Below, piece after piece: positions 27,335 to 56,196 of a stretch of 64,000 nt of DNA. The position numbers were made by a program, and so were the translations under genes. Position 1 is the stretch's first letter, and every line of letters begins with the position of its first letter. Source of the stretch: Litomosoides sigmodontis (Eukaryota; Nematoda; Chromadorea; Rhabditida; Onchocercidae); assembly GCA_963070105.1 (NCBI GenBank), contig OY718806.1, positions 9,381,365-9,445,364 on the forward strand. The letters are read 5' to 3'. A model generated the notes under the pieces. The model saw nothing but the letters and a program-made list of their open reading frames with translations, did no database searches and had not been told where the DNA came from.

Positions 27335-30300
27335 ATGAATCGTAGGCCATGGACAGATGAATTTGGTCCAATAATAAATACGCTTCGAATTTTGGTGCGC
27401 AGTCAGTTGGGCTATCAAGTGCGACACATTGATTTCAAGTATGTTTTTCAAATCTGTTTGGAAACGGTCACAATGAATTCCTTGGGACAACATTATATCG
27501 ATTTTCTCCACTAATGTTCACATAATTTTCATGAATTTTTATGAATGGATGTGTAGTGATTGATATACTTTATCAACTATGTAGCATTTTTGCTATTTGT
27601 TAAATTAAGCAGTTATTTGAAGAGGTGGAAACTGGACACGCGAGAGATGTCAAGATCTTTTTGGACGTGCCCAAACGGTTGCCGCAAGTATTAGAGAAAT
27701 CACGAAACTTGCTAGCAGAGGGATATATCCTGGTTGGTTTTAATTTTCATGGTAGTTTCTCTATTTGTCTTTCTCTAATAATTATGATGAAGTTTCTGAA
27801 TTGTGATTAATTATAGGTGCAGGAGGTTACACGGTTCAAGACACAAGTCTTGGTAGTTCGTCGGATCTTACACACCGAACTTATGAAGTAAATAATTTCC
27901 TTCTCAACAAATTTGTTTCAAGAATTAATTTTAGCTCTTACTTCATAACAAATCTTAACAAACATTATTGCATAGGAAGTTGGATCTTCAAATACCTCTG
28001 ACAATCAATCCTGGAAGAACGACGGCAATGGGTCAAGAAAACAAGCTTTCGAAAATGCGACATTAGAGATTAACGATGTCCCGCGGTATGTCACTCTCAT
28101 ACTTATAAATCAATCTCAACAAAGGGTAACTACTGATTGAAAATGATTATACAAATTAAAATTGTTCAACAGTTTTGTCAGGTCTGCTAAAAACACTAGT
28201 GCATTTTTCAGGAATGGTGCAGATATTGTTTCGTTAGTAGTTCCTCCGAAACCAAAATATGATGAGCCACATTTACCGAAGGTTTAATTTCTTTGTCGCC
28301 AAGCTATGCAATTTGTCTTACTCGATCGTGCTCAAATGAAAACAAGATGTATGTTTAGGGGTATCAGTTGAAAACTTTGGAAGTGGAGTTCTCAAATACT
28401 AAGAATAGAGAGCGTAAAGTACCGAGCTCTCGTATAGCAAGACTTGCTCAATTTGGCCAGCTTGGAGTGAGTCTCGTTGTGGGTGCAGCTGCAGAAATGA
28501 GCAAGCGAACACTGGGATTTAGTAAGGCAAATTTACCGTCAATTTGAGATTTAATTTTTTTCCTTGCTGGAACTAAGATTTTAAATTGAAACCATGATTT
28601 TGAAGTGAACTAATTTAGGCTGAAAACATATCAGCAGAGAGTATTGTCTCTTCTACCGGAAATCCGTTTGTAACAGAAGCGAATGCTGAGAAGATTGTAC
28701 GTACCCTGTGCAGAGTTCGCGGTGCTGCGTTAAAGTTGGGTCAAATGCTCAGCATACAAGGTTCTCATTCTTTATCGTTTTCGTTCACCACGGTTTTAAG
28801 GCTCGTTAGATTATTCGTCCGACTTGGCAAGTACTCCCTTACTGTTTATCTTTTGTGGAAAATGAGGATTTTATGCCTTAACTTTGAGTGGTGTGTATAA
28901 TTCAAGTTTAGATTCGGATTTGATATCACCAACATTACTCAAAATATTTGAACGTGTTCGACACAGTGCTGATTTCATGCCATTATGGCAGGTTCACCGT
29001 CAAATGTGTGACTCATTTGGTGATAATTGGCGTGACAAATTTAAAAGATTTGAAGATGTCCCGTTTGCAGCTGCATCCATCGGGCAGGTTAGAATTCGTT
29101 TAGTTTATTTTAAGTGCTCTGTTCATGCGAGTCTCATTCTTGAGAATCTGGAGTAATTTATCATGGGAATATTGCAGGTTCATCAAGCCTGGCTGCCCAG
29201 TGGAGAGAAGGTTGCGTTAAAAATTCAGTATCCTGGAGTATCAGCAGGCATTGACTCAGATATTGATAATTTAGTGACAATTCTGAACTATGGGAGCTTC
29301 TTTCCAAAAGGCTTTTATTTGGAAAATTTTGCAAAGGTGAATATGTCTAATTTTGTTTAAAGTGAAAGACAACATTTTGATCAGCGTTGTGGAATTGGGA
29401 TTTAAGTTAAAAGATAATTCAAGACCAGTTTTTGACTTCCGGATCTTTCATCACGGTTGGTGTTAATTATGTTTGAAATTTAGGTGGCAAGGAAGGAATT
29501 AAAATTGGAATGCGATTACAAACGCGAAGCACGAGCTATGAAAGAATTCCAACGCTTGTTAGCCGATGATGAACACTTTTACGTTCCAAAAGTCTGCAAT
29601 TAATGTTATTTTTGAAATGTACTTTTTATTCTTAAAATATGCCACATGGTTTCTAATTGAAATAAGTTTAGAATTGTGAAAAAATTCCTAAGTAGGAAGT
29701 GAGTCGGAGACTTACATCTTCTGCTAATTTCAGAATTAAGCATTCATATACAGGCTCATTTTTTTGATGATGTTTTCCTCGCTCATTGCTTTATAGATCA
29801 CCTTGAATATAGAAAACGAGCATTTTGCTGTTCATGAAAATACCTCGTAATGTATAGGGTTATCGAAACAACACGTTAATATTTCTGTTCATTAGATATC
29901 AATCGTTTGCGTATTTTTACAGATGATTCTGTAATCGATAATTTCAGGTGATTGATGATTTAAGTACAACACATGTATTAACAACAGAATACGTGCAAGG
30001 TATTCCCATTGACAAATGTTTGGATGAACCGCAAGAAGTACGTAATTACATTGCTTCTAAATTTATCGAGCTTTGTCTCCGCGAAATTTTTATCTGGAGA
30101 TTTATGCAGGTAATCGTTTGTTCACATTCTCTCCTGATATAAAGTGATTTTGCAACAAGGCATGACTAGCTTGTTTTTCAAAATTTTTGCAAGAATCCTT
30201 TTTGTGAAGCTGTTTGCATCATCAAGAACGATCATTTGTTTACAACTTGGCAGTTGTCGAATGCACATGTGAGTGTTATTTATTATCTTGAGTTATATAA

Positions 30301-31442
30301 ACAGTTATGAATTGATTTATACCACTAATATAGAAATTTGACGTGCCTACGGAAGAGGGTATTTCCATGCATGTTTTCGTATTACTCGCTTCATTTGGGT
30401 TTGTTGATGTGTCTCTGTGTTTAGTGATCGTTTCAGATACTCGACATTGCAAACGTTTAAATTTTGGAACATAAATTCCTGGTTGCTATCTTTTAGACCG
30501 ATCCAAACTGGTCTAACTTCTATCTTGGCAAGCATCCGACTGCAAATTGTCCAAGGTTAATTCTTTTGGATTTTGGAGCTTCGCGTTCGTATCCCAAGAA
30601 ATTTGTTGACCAATATATGAACATTATTCGTGCCGCTTATGACAACGACAGGAGCAAAGTGAGTGTTTTCTTAAAATAATGGATACTAACCCGAAGTTTT
30701 TGTGGACTAGATTTTTAATACATTTAAAGTGATACCGTGTGAATTAATTTATTTTCAGATTTTGGAATATTCAAGGAAAATTGGTTTCTTATCAGGATAC
30801 GAGTCAAAGGTAGCTTTATAGTGTAAATTATGCATACAGTTACGTCCATGACTCCTATGAAACAGGTGTTCCAAAAATTTGTTCTTCAGTGGTAAAATAC
30901 TTCTGCAGGTTATGGAAGATGCTCATTGTATATCAATCAATATTTTGGGTGAAACGTTGACATCAATGACTCCATACGATTTTTCCACACAGGTAACACT
31001 TTTGAAAATAAAAAATATTTGAAAATCTGTTTGTTGTTTCTAGTTTCAATTGTGCAGCGCCATTTTTGGGATATAATCGCAATGTCGTTTCATTTCCGGA
31101 ACAGGGTAATGGTTTGAATTCATAGTAAAAATTTGTTGAAATCCATTTAAGTACAGTTGTTAAACTCGTACTATCTGTTCCTGAAATGTTTGAAATCGCT
31201 AAATTTGTAAAATTTAGAATGTAACGAGGAGAATTCACGAATTAATTCCAGTGATGCTAAAGCATCGCCTGGTGTCACCGCCCGATGAAATCTACTCCTT
31301 ACATCGAAAGCTTTCTGGATCATTTTTGTTGGCATCTAAGTTGAGGGCAGTTGTTGCATGCGGTGCCTTATTCGAAAAGATCTATGACGAGTACAAATTT
31401 GGTGATTATGCTGGCATAGAAGACATTAATATTGATGAATAA
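27335..31442 (+). CDS. coq-8: COQ8/ADCK3 atypical kinase for ubiquinone biosynthesis
   Basis: Exons: 27335-~27440, 27613-27751, 27817-27887, 27976-28085, 28212-28281, 28359-28526, 28619-28760, 28912-29087, 29178-29336, 29484-29591, 29948-30109, 30497-30658, 30759-30809, 30909-30992 and 31218-31442, about 643 residues (human COQ8A 647). The hallmarks of the UbiB family are all present: KxGQ ([14 protein letters not shown]), the Ala-rich loop (FAAASIGQV), the catalytic Lys ([11 protein letters not shown]), the Glu (LECDYKREA), QTDPNWSNF and the DFG motif (LILLDFGAS). The protein acts at the mitochondrial inner membrane to support the coenzyme Q synthesis complex (family knowledge). The first exon border is uncertain: AA|GTATGT is the better donor, but exon 2 needs phase 0, so TAT|GTTTTT or a missed microexon is possible. 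The border at 28526/28619 may use a GC donor. Confidence 0.95.
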
Positions 31443-32560
31443 TTGGTTTAACATGTGACAAATTTCTGAAAGAGATTTTTCGTTCCATATATATTTTAAT
31501 GTGTCCTTGGAATTTGCGATTATGAAACATTAATTATTAAGAGTTTTCTAAACTTGCAGTGTCTGTTGTTTAGTTGCACCGTTAAAGGTAAATGACAAAA
31601 ACATGTAAATCCATTATATATGATGATCGTGAGAGAGAACGAAATATTTAATTTATTTGATTAGGTTCTGTTAATATCGATAATATTATTCATGTTGCAA
31701 TGAGAAAGTTTGCTCATCGATAAACTCTTGGACCGCTATTTTCATGCTTTCATGCTGAATAGCAACTAAATTTATTCAATTCGACACATACTGCTATGCT
31801 ACAAATGCTTCTGTTATTTAAAATAAGAAATACGGTCTTCTTTTTAACATATTAAACTTAGGCCTGAGCAATTTAACAAGCAATATGGTAGCATGAAATT
31901 TTCAATTATCCATTTTGATGTAGTGGTTAAAAATTTGCTGAAGCATTACGTGAATGATCAAAGGATTGCAAGCAAAACAAAGAGCATCATCTGACGTCAT
32001 TTCGTCCGCTTTGTCTATTTTGGTGGTCAGCATAAATAGTTTATTCCCTGGAATATAGCTTTTCAAACTTGCACATCTAGTTGATAGTCATTGGAAGAAC
32101 CAGTACTGGTAACAAGTTGTTTTGACCACTAATTCAATTTACTCCATCCATCAACAACATATGTGATTTTGTTATGGAAATTTACGAATGTCCACCATGC
32201 CTGAATGGTGTAATACACGAGTGCAATAATAACTAATGATTAATGATTATAACATAATTGTGATAATAGCGATAATTGTGCTTAAATTGATTACAGTTAC
32301 TAGTTGCTTTGTTGTGAAGAAAAGAAGAAGCATGCGAATGGACTACTGGAATAAACTAACATCATTCCTCCTCCTTCTTTTTTTCCGAAAGAAAAGTATT
32401 TTAAAAAAGGAACAAAAAAAAGATGAGAGCAAAACAGGATTAGATTTAGTAATTGCTTCGCTGAAAGTGTCGAAAAAAAAGGAGAGAGAACACGATAAAT
32501 GTATACTTGTTGTGGTGTGGGATGAAATTTTGAATTTGATATCATTAGTTGTCAATCTTA

Positions 32561-32564
32561 CATG

Positions 32565-32611
<47 letters not shown>

Positions 32612-32705
32612 ACATATAAGATATATATGTGATATGTATATATAATATATATAAATAAGATATACATATTATGTATATAATATATATATATCTTATATAT
32701 ATGTC
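32561..32705. repeat. AT microsatellite with imperfect AT palindromes
   Basis: About 22 AT units, followed by 100 bp of degenerate TATATA/GATATACATA motifs that can fold back on themselves. Confidence 0.9.
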
Positions 32706-34759
32706 TGTGTGTATTTTTTTTGATTACCTGTTTTTGTTGTTTATTTTTCATTTTACCATTTCACAGTAATTTCGCAGTAATTTTTCTTGTTATTATCGTC
32801 GATGTATTATTGTTTTGATCCATAATGATAAAGAAAATGATGAGAGAAATATTTTTCAGGATTAAATGTAACACAGCAATAATTTCTTTTTTTCGGATAA
32901 TTTCGAAAAGCGAAAAAAAAAATTGTTGGAGGAAAGCGGTTCAATGTGATTTAGAGTGGATAAATGAAGGAATATGGAAATTGGATATCAGGATTAATCG
33001 TTTTTGACATTGGATCGTTTATTTTCTTTTGTAAATCACACATGTCAATATGTTCGAGATCATTTAGACAATTAACAATTTGTACCGCTATAAGTTTTAA
33101 TAGAAATTTTAAAATTTGGTAAAAAATTACAGTTTCCTTCTTCGCCTTTCAGCTATTTTCAATCAGTTATTTATGCGTCCTTAAGTACAATTGCTATTTA
33201 CATTTGGCTAAAAATATTAGGCAGACGTAATGGAGGAGAAATGCATTGTATTATATAACATAAATACCTACCAATCACATTACGTAAACTATTTACTTCA
33301 TACCCATTTATCAAATTTACCTAACATTCATTTAGTGAATTTAAAATTTAGTAGTAATCTATTGCTACTCCAAATTCGGTGAATTTTATTATTAGCTCCA
33401 TTCATATCCATCTCCTTTTTTTTGGCCAAATTTTCATTTTCAATCAAAATATTTTGCTTTTTTTTCAATCACCGATTCCAATCGTGTGTACTGCTGAAAA
33501 TTAAAAAATATTGTGCAAAAGGAATTTTTATTTTTTGATAAAATCGTTGAAATTAAAAAAAAAGACGCATACGATAAAGCAAAGGTGTGATACTACAGCA
33601 AAAAACAAAAAAAAAAAACTATTCCACGTGGAAAACTATTGCATTTTTATGAAATAAATGATACCTTTGTGGCACTATTTAATATTTTCATTTTAATTTA
33701 TCAAAATTTCAGTTTTTATACAAAAAATTGAAATGAAGCATTTAACAGGGAAAAAAATGAGAGCAAGAAAATTATCTAAAATTGTTCAACATTTTTGTCT
33801 TTGTCTCTCTTTTTCTTTTTTACTAGTTTCTCATTAAGAACAGATTTACGAGATAGATATCTCAATCAAATGAAATAACATATAATTTACTCATTTCATT
33901 ACCGAAAGTAACATGACATTTAAATTTGTTAAAAATCCACCGTATACTGCCTGAATATGTATTTTTGCTAGTTTTACAAAAGTAAAATAAGAAAAAGATT
34001 GGAAATGAATTTTCAATTATTACCTTCTGCTTGTTCAATTTAAGCGTTAATTGATAGTTTGCAATCATTTCAATAAACTAGGATATGAATAGAGTGTATT
34101 CAATTAAGATTTAAATTTGTTTTTTGAATATGAATAATATTTTCTGCTAAAAAATTTATTACAGCAATTTTATTTTTAAAAAATAAATTTTAGCTTTAAA
34201 TCAAATCATAATCGAGCAACATTGCATGACGTTGATAATCAGGTGTAAGACACGGAACATTTAGAGATTAATTAATTGATTAATTGGTTAATCAATTGTT
34301 TGAAGCATAAAGAATGTAAAAAACAAGTTATGAGCTTATCAAAAAAAAAGAAAATTAGAAAGTTTTTGAGTTCTTCGATCGTAGTTCGCAATTCTATCAA
34401 TTTAGCATTCAATTAGGACTGTCAACACTATCACTCTCATCCTGTCTTACTTATCATTGGTCACTTCCTCACCCAATTAAGACTAAAATTTTGCAAGGAA
34501 AATAAAGCTAACAGGTTATGTGATTGACGTGAAGACATTGTAAAAGATAGTGGACAATTGGACAACTTCTTTCATTGCAATTTTATTTGTTAGCTTTCGT
34601 CAAAAAAAAAATGAAATGAAATAAAAAGAAAAAAGAAATATTATTGGAAAACAAATTACACTGGAAGGAAGGATCATACAGTGCAACAAATAGTTATCAA
34701 AGGTTATTCAGAAATGAAAAAAGTAAAAAAAAAAGTTCGAAATGGTCAATGGATTACAA

Positions 34760-34790
34760 AGAGAGAGAGGGAGAGAGAGAGAGAGAGAGG
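34760..34790. repeat. GA dinucleotide repeat
   Basis: About 15 GA units with two GGG interruptions. Confidence 0.9.
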
Positions 34791-37526
34791 AAAGAGGAAT
34801 GAATGATTGGAGGAGAAAAGAACGAGTTGTTGTTGTCAACAAGTGAAAAAGGTTGGGCAATTTTGAAACAGTTTGGGAAGCAGACCAATTGAGACTTTCA
34901 CTCCTATTATTTACCATATTATTCATTTCTGATATTCATTTCAAGCAATAAATAATTAGTTTATTTGAATGTTTTTAATAAAAGAAATCTCCTCTCATCC
35001 TCCATTCACATTTGAATTTGCTACGAATTAAAAGAGGTGGCGAAAAAAAAAACCGTCCCATAAATCATTTTCAAGTACACTTCACCACTCAATAAGTTAC
35101 GGAGGCGTTGATGAGTGAATTGAAAAATGTCAATTTTCATTTTCGTTTTCTAAGTTTTCCTCTTTTTTTTTGGATCTCATCCATCTTCTTTCACAAATTA
35201 ATTCTTATTATGGAGTATTTGTTTTTTTTTTCACATTTTAATTTTCTCACATCTGTACTGCAATTTTACTTTCTTCTCCTTTTTCATCTCCTTCCTTCCT
35301 CTCTTCCTTTTTTTGTTCAGATTGTTGAAAAAATAATTTAGTGAAACTCAATTTTCAAGCATAATTGGGATGATTTAGTGATAAATTTTAATCCAGTTTT
35401 AATTTTACTTTATTTATTGATATTTTTTATGTGAAAAAAAAATGCAAAAAAAATTTGTAGCTCGTATTTCATATATATTCTCATGCTATCGAACTTGAAT
35501 AGATGTTAGTGTTATCAACTGATAGTTTAGTGCTATCAAACGCATTGAATGTTCCTCGGATCTTCCCTTTTTTTTTAATTACAATTAGCGAAAAATTTTT
35601 CATCTTAGATTTTATAAATTTGTCAAATTAAAACTTTTAAATTAACTACAAATAATTGCAGTTGTTATTTTCTTGTGTGCAAGATATGCAACAAAAACCA
35701 CGTAGCTTTTTTGATTTCATGAATTTCATAACTCGTTCGCCTTCATTCATCAATGAATTTAAAAATACAACTTCCCAACGACACTTTCTAGCATTGCTTT
35801 CTTCGTTATCCTTGAAAAGGGAAAAGTCCCATGTACTATTCCTGTTTTCTCACCATTAGGAGCCTAAAACAGAGGACGAAAGGATCAAATTTTATGTAAA
35901 TCATTGTGCTTGGCAATTTAAAATGCAAATTTAATTTTCACTCCAAAAAGAAAGCAAAAATTTTTTCCATTTTGTGGATTTTTTTTCCTTTCATTCACAT
36001 TAAGAAGCATTCAGAGGTGTTGCGCACTAATTTCATATCGTAAAATTCTATAATTTGAAGCGGAAAGGTATACAGTGAAATAATTTGCAATAAATTTAAT
36101 GTAAGCTATTAAGCATAATTTTATTTTGTCATTGATATCATGCTGCTGCAAGCAAGTAGCATAGCAAAAGTTACGACGTAAATCAAATTTTATAAAAGGC
36201 AATATTTTCATTAATTTTTTTTTGAACAAATAATTTTATCAGTTTCGCTGATGGGTATGCAAAAAGAAAAATAGCGAATGGAAAACAAGGAGGAAGGAAT
36301 TTGAATAACAAATTTGCTGAAATTAATTGGATGCACACAAGCTTCTGTGATCGCATCGTCAAGAGCTAAGAGAAAAAGATAAAATGCAAAAAAACTTATT
36401 TGTTGCAATTATTGTTGGACAAGAAATTTCAGAAAATTTTTAATTCAAAAAAAGAGGAATGGAAAATTTTATTTTCATTAAACTACATAATGTTAATCGA
36501 TTAGAATTAATTTCATTTATGAAATTAAATTGTTTCAGGCGAATGGCAAAAAAGTACTGTCTGTTTTTTTTAATTACATTTGAAGTATTGCATACAAAAC
36601 ACAATGAAAGTATAACTGATAGCGATGATAATGATGATGATAGTGATAACTATCATTATCTCTTCTAAGAAATTAAGTCAAAACAATGGATAGCGGATAA
36701 GTGGTAAAATATGAGGGCGAGCAATAGGTAGGTTATATGGTAAAATTTAAAATTGTGCAAGCAAGATGCTACTGCTCAACAAAAAATATTTATTTAAAAA
36801 TACGAATAATTATTTTAAATATGAGAAATTTTCCAATCTTTTCTTCTAAAAGGGTATTCAAACTTTTCCCGCTGTTTTCTCCTCTTCTCTATTTTTATTC
36901 TTTATTGGTGAATTTTTAAATTTTAAAATCAAGATTTTTAACGGATCAATCAACTAACAAATCTGATTTAGATGTTTGAGAAGGTTGAAGAAATTTATGA
37001 TAGCCTAAGGGAATGATTGAATGTGTATATAAATCAAGCGGAATGTAATGAACGGAGAACAATACGTAATTTCCGCTTTTGTTAATTTCATCTTTTCTCA
37101 GCTTCTTCCTCAGCAATCTTTCAATACAATAAGATTTTATCAGTTAGCTTACTGTCAACAATACCCTAAATATCGTTCGAATTTTAAGTAAAACTTTCAA
37201 ATTTATTGCTAAATTGCTTAACTTTTGTTGTTTGTTTATAATATTTTGCTAAATTATGTTCATTTTAAATTTTCTGTTCGTATGCCTTTTTCTTCCTGCA
37301 AAATACAAAAAAAAATTTGACAAATTTTCCAATTTTTTTTGCCAATTTTTTATGTATTTTAGGTTTTTCAAGCGATTATTTGCCTGGCTTTCCTCTGTTA
37401 TCACTAAATATCAAACTCATTTAATATTAGCAAAATTTATGGAAACAATAAAGCTTAAATCTTTTGCCGCTGCAAAAGTGTTAATAGAAATGATCCTTGG
37501 AAATTTCAACTATTGCAACTCTTTAT

Positions 37527-39248
<1,722 letters not shown>

Positions 39249-39419
39249 AAATTATTACTAATTACTAATTGCCTGTTACTAATTACTAATTACTTGTTAC
39301 TAATTACTTGTTACTAATTACTTATTACTTATTACTTGTTACTAATTACTTATAACTTATTGCTTATGGCTTATTACTTATTACTTATTACTTATTACTA
39401 AATACTATTTACTAATTAC

Positions 39420-39900
39420 TAATTATTAATTATTACTTATTAATTATTAATTATTAATTATTAATTGTTAATTATTAATTATTAATTATTAATTATTAAT
39501 TATTAATTATTAATTATTAATTATTAATTATTAATTATTAATTATTAATTATTAATTATTAATTATTAATTATTAATTATTAATTATTAATTATTAATTA
39601 TTAATTATTAATTATTAATTATTAATTATTAATTATTAATTATTAATTATTAATTATTAATTATTAATTATTAATTATTAATTATTAATTATTAATTATT
39701 AATTATTAATTATTAATTATTAATTATTAATTATTAATTATTAATTATTAATTATTAATTATTAATTATTAATTATTAATTATTAATTATTAATTATTAA
39801 TTATTAATTATTAATTATTAATTATTAATTATTAATTATTAATTATTAATTATTAATTATTAATTATTAATTATTAATTATTATTTATTATTATTATTAT
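39420..39900. repeat. 7-bp ATTATTA tandem array
   Basis: About 65 copies of a 7-bp unit, with a single substitution near 39467. It is separated from the ATT array by about 180 bp of ATTACT/TACTTATT variants that look like a transition zone. Confidence 0.93.
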
Positions 39901-40228
39901 TAGCAGAGTTTTGAGGATGTTCACATACCTTCTGTAATCGTTAAATATATTTTTTAATTATTTAAACAGTTACGTAAATTATGCATTTTTAATTGGCAGT
40001 ACGATAAGCATTTTTTTCCAGGTTCATTTAGCATTTTCATGAACATTTTTTTTTGCGAAAATTACAGGAGCTGTGTCGCATGAGAACATATCGACAGGAT
40101 CATCTGACCTTTCTCTTACATAAAATAAATACAGTCGCTGAAGGTATGGGACGACGATGGAAAGGAATTTTTATGAGAGTATCTTGTAATTTTAATTTGC
40201 TTCAGGGACACAAGTTAATTGAGCTAAA

Positions 40229-53225
<12,997 letters not shown>

Positions 53226-54091
53226 ATTCGCCGTGTAACAGAGATGCAACTAATAAGTTTAAAGATATTATTTATCTGTAGCGATGTGCAATGTAATACG
53301 TTTCATAGCAGTGTTCCAACAATAAATATTTCCAGTATGAATTAGCATACAGTATATGTTTCAGTACCAACGAATGTATGCCATTTCATGAATTTTGAGT
53401 TGTACTGCAGGAGTTTATTCTTCCACTAAATTCAACTTCATACATGTGTCACCTTAATTTCTAAAATTTTCTCAATTTGTAAATCACCCACATCACAGCA
53501 ATCATAATTTTCGAAATTCATTGACAGCTGTGCAAAAAAAAAATTAAACCTATTTCACTGCTTCAGGTTTTCTTTAGGTATTTTTTTACAAATGATATTA
53601 TAAAGTGCTATTATTCCTCATGAGATATAGGAACTCTCGTGAGTAAATGCATGCTTTCAAGGAAAACTGACTGATCAAAACAAAATATAACCATGTGAGC
53701 AACAACTAAAACATCAGAAAATAGTTATCCAGTCTAGACAAGACAAAAGATGCAAATGCGCCATTTATACGATCATAACCTTGCAAGGAGAGAACTCACG
53801 ACCAAAAGATAATATAAATTTTCAGATATGCATAGCATCGTGCCAGAGTGTATTTGAGAAAAGGGATAATGTTTGACTGAATTCCAGGAAATAAATGTAC
53901 ATATATATCGAAGATACTAGCTTCGCAATGGATGGAGCTAGTTAAGAATATAAGGGAAAATACAAGTTACAAATCACAGAAAAATAACCAGACAAAACAA
54001 GCTTGAACATACAAAAAAAAATAAAACAAAAAAATCAAATGGCAATTGAAATGTTTGTTTTACATTAACAAATAATAAAACACAGAATCCA
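53226..54091. other. Convergent 3' intergenic region
   Basis: This separates the 3' ends of the peroxidase gene (+) and the coiled-coil gene (-). Apart from the AATAAA at 53321, it is plain AT-rich sequence. Confidence 0.6.
53321..53326 (+). terminator. Poly(A) signal AATAAA for the peroxidase gene
   Basis: AATAAA lies 96 bp after the predicted stop at 53223-53225. Confidence 0.6.
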
Positions 54092-56196
54092 TCAGCGGCA
54101 CCACCGTTTTCGCGGCTCTACAAGAACATCATGCATAAGTCGAGGGGTCTTCAACTCACGCTTTCTTAACAGTTCTGGAATACTCCGGAAGCCCAGTGTA
54201 ATCATTTCGTCACATATGCCATAAAGTTGAGGGAGCTGATTCTGCAATATAAGTAGTGTTAACGTTAGCTACAATGGAATATTTGATTCAAATGACGAAA
54301 CACAATTTAAGAAACCTACATCTGGACGGAGGTACATCAGACAATTGCATAAATTAGGATTGCAAGGTTGCATTTCGTTCTGCACAGAAGCCTGCGCAAT
54401 TCGATCATCTTGAGGGTCATTGCTATTGCGTTGATTAAACGTGGTACTGTTAACGCCTAAATTTCATTTCGCAAATATCCACTGATTTCAAGAATATATA
54501 ATTATTATAGTGGTATGGACTAGCTAGTAGAAAGTCTCTCAATAAAGAATAAGGAAAACAAATCGCATACATTTTCCTTGACTATTAATTGCACGGAATG
54601 TATCATTTAAGATCAATTTGCAGTGAGAAAAAGCTTTTCGCAATATTGGCGCATCATTTAATGTTCTTGGAAAGCAATTTCCCCGTCGGACACTTGGTAT
54701 GGAAATTTTTTTAACTCGAATTATGGATGATTCTTGACGTCCACTGCTAGTTGTTTCCGTCACATGAAAAAATATAAACAATAGCACCTTTCACAAAAAG
54801 ACTTGTGCAAATATCATACGATAGAATGAATGAGCAGCAGTTGCATATTTACATTTTACATAAGCTGAATGGTTCTCAAAAATAATTTTTTGATATTTTA
54901 GCCAACTTCTACATCTTATTAAAGAAGAAAGAAAAACCTCCGAACAAGTATTTTCTATAGGGACTAGTGCCGAATTATTCAACCGATCCCGGAATTCCTT
55001 GGTTTTTAAGTCTTGCTCCTGAAAAAATTTCAGAATCTAGTACACAATTCTGTTCAAATATATGACACAAGCTCCTTGCGATGTACAATTCAAGCAATAA
55101 ACGACAGATATTTTCTTCATGGTCAAAAATTTTGCATCTCAAACAAATGCGGGTTTTGCAAATGAATGTACCTGATAAGTGATCACATTTCGCATATCTC
55201 TTTCAGTTTTTTCAAAGTCATTTTTCTGCTCAAGAAACCTCTGCTCGAATGTCTGCTGAATTTGAATCAGATTATCCTGAAGCAATGCGTTCTCCCTAAA
55301 AAAATGAAAGATGATGTAATGTAAAAGTGAACTTCCAAAAAACAGAAAGATGAAGTGAGCAAACTAATTTACCGATTCAAATTTTTGACTTTATACATCA
55401 ACATTTGATTTTCTCCAAGCGAATTGCCGAGCTGTTTTCTTAGCCTATTGATCTGAAAGTAATCAAATAATTCTATACATACAACAAATTAAACTTATTT
55501 TTCAAAGAAAAAAAATCCTACCTTAACACCAAGATCACCTACAATTTTCGTTTAGTCCAGTAGCGTTGCTAGGACCGCTTCACCTGAGCTAACACTATTA
55601 CTGCAACTGTTGCAAATATTAAAATTTGGGCAGTGTTGAAGAGTGCTATGATATGTTTTACACTAAAAGACTTTAAAGGACAAAAAAATCTAGAAGGAGA
55701 AGGCTTACTTCTTGTGTTAGCATATATGCATCTCCAGCAAACGGTATCTCATCAAGCTGTTTGAGAAGACCTTCTCTCAAAGTACTCGACAAAAATGATG
55801 CTTTATCAGGTTGAGTGGGAGCAATCCAATCTAAAATTTATTAGTTAATCACGAATAAAGTACGAACGACGTGAAAATTCCATGTAGAAATACTTCAGCA
55901 ATCAATCACTGTTGCTTAAACATACTGACAGCAAACAATGCACAGATAACACAGTCCATCTCTGTCTAGGTTATGATCAGGAATTAATATTCATAGAAGA
56001 TATTTGTTAACCAATAGAAATCTTTCATACCTCCTTCATTCATAGCTTGTGATAACAACACTGAATCATCATTATCATCTTTTTTCGTTTCATCCACATT
56101 ATCGTTATCATCATCCACAGCTTCTCCTCCATCTTCCGATACATCAATTTTTGCACATCGATCAGAACCAGAAAAATCGGGTAAGCTATTCATCAT
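54092..56196 (-). CDS. Coiled-coil protein of unknown identity
   Basis: Eight exons close in phase to about 358 residues: 56031-56196, 55709-55830, 55373-55452, 55172-55295, 54938-55018, 54571-54787, 54320-54456 and 54092-54241. The N-terminus is acidic (EDGGEAVDDDNDNVDETKKD). The middle is a heptad-rich coiled coil (INRLRKQLGNSLGENQML, ENALLQDNLIQIQQTFEQRF). The tail is Ser/Asn-rich and ends in a basic segment (KTPRLMHDVLVEPRKRWCR). I do not recognise the family. QLYGICDEMI resembles the ICDELI near the end of TACC domains, and an N-terminal coil with a basic tail also recalls shugoshins; neither is convincing. The borders at 54938 and 54787 are the least certain. The start is taken at the Met just after a TTCAG site, which may be a trans-splice acceptor. 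Confidence 0.68.

Noticed and set aside
55560..55620. Coiled-coil-like minus-strand segment with an in-frame TAA (SGEAVLATLLD, then TKIVGDLGVK)
   Set aside because: Its phase does not fit either neighbour, while the flanking exons join directly in phase 0 without it. It could be a dead exon, but chance is as likely.
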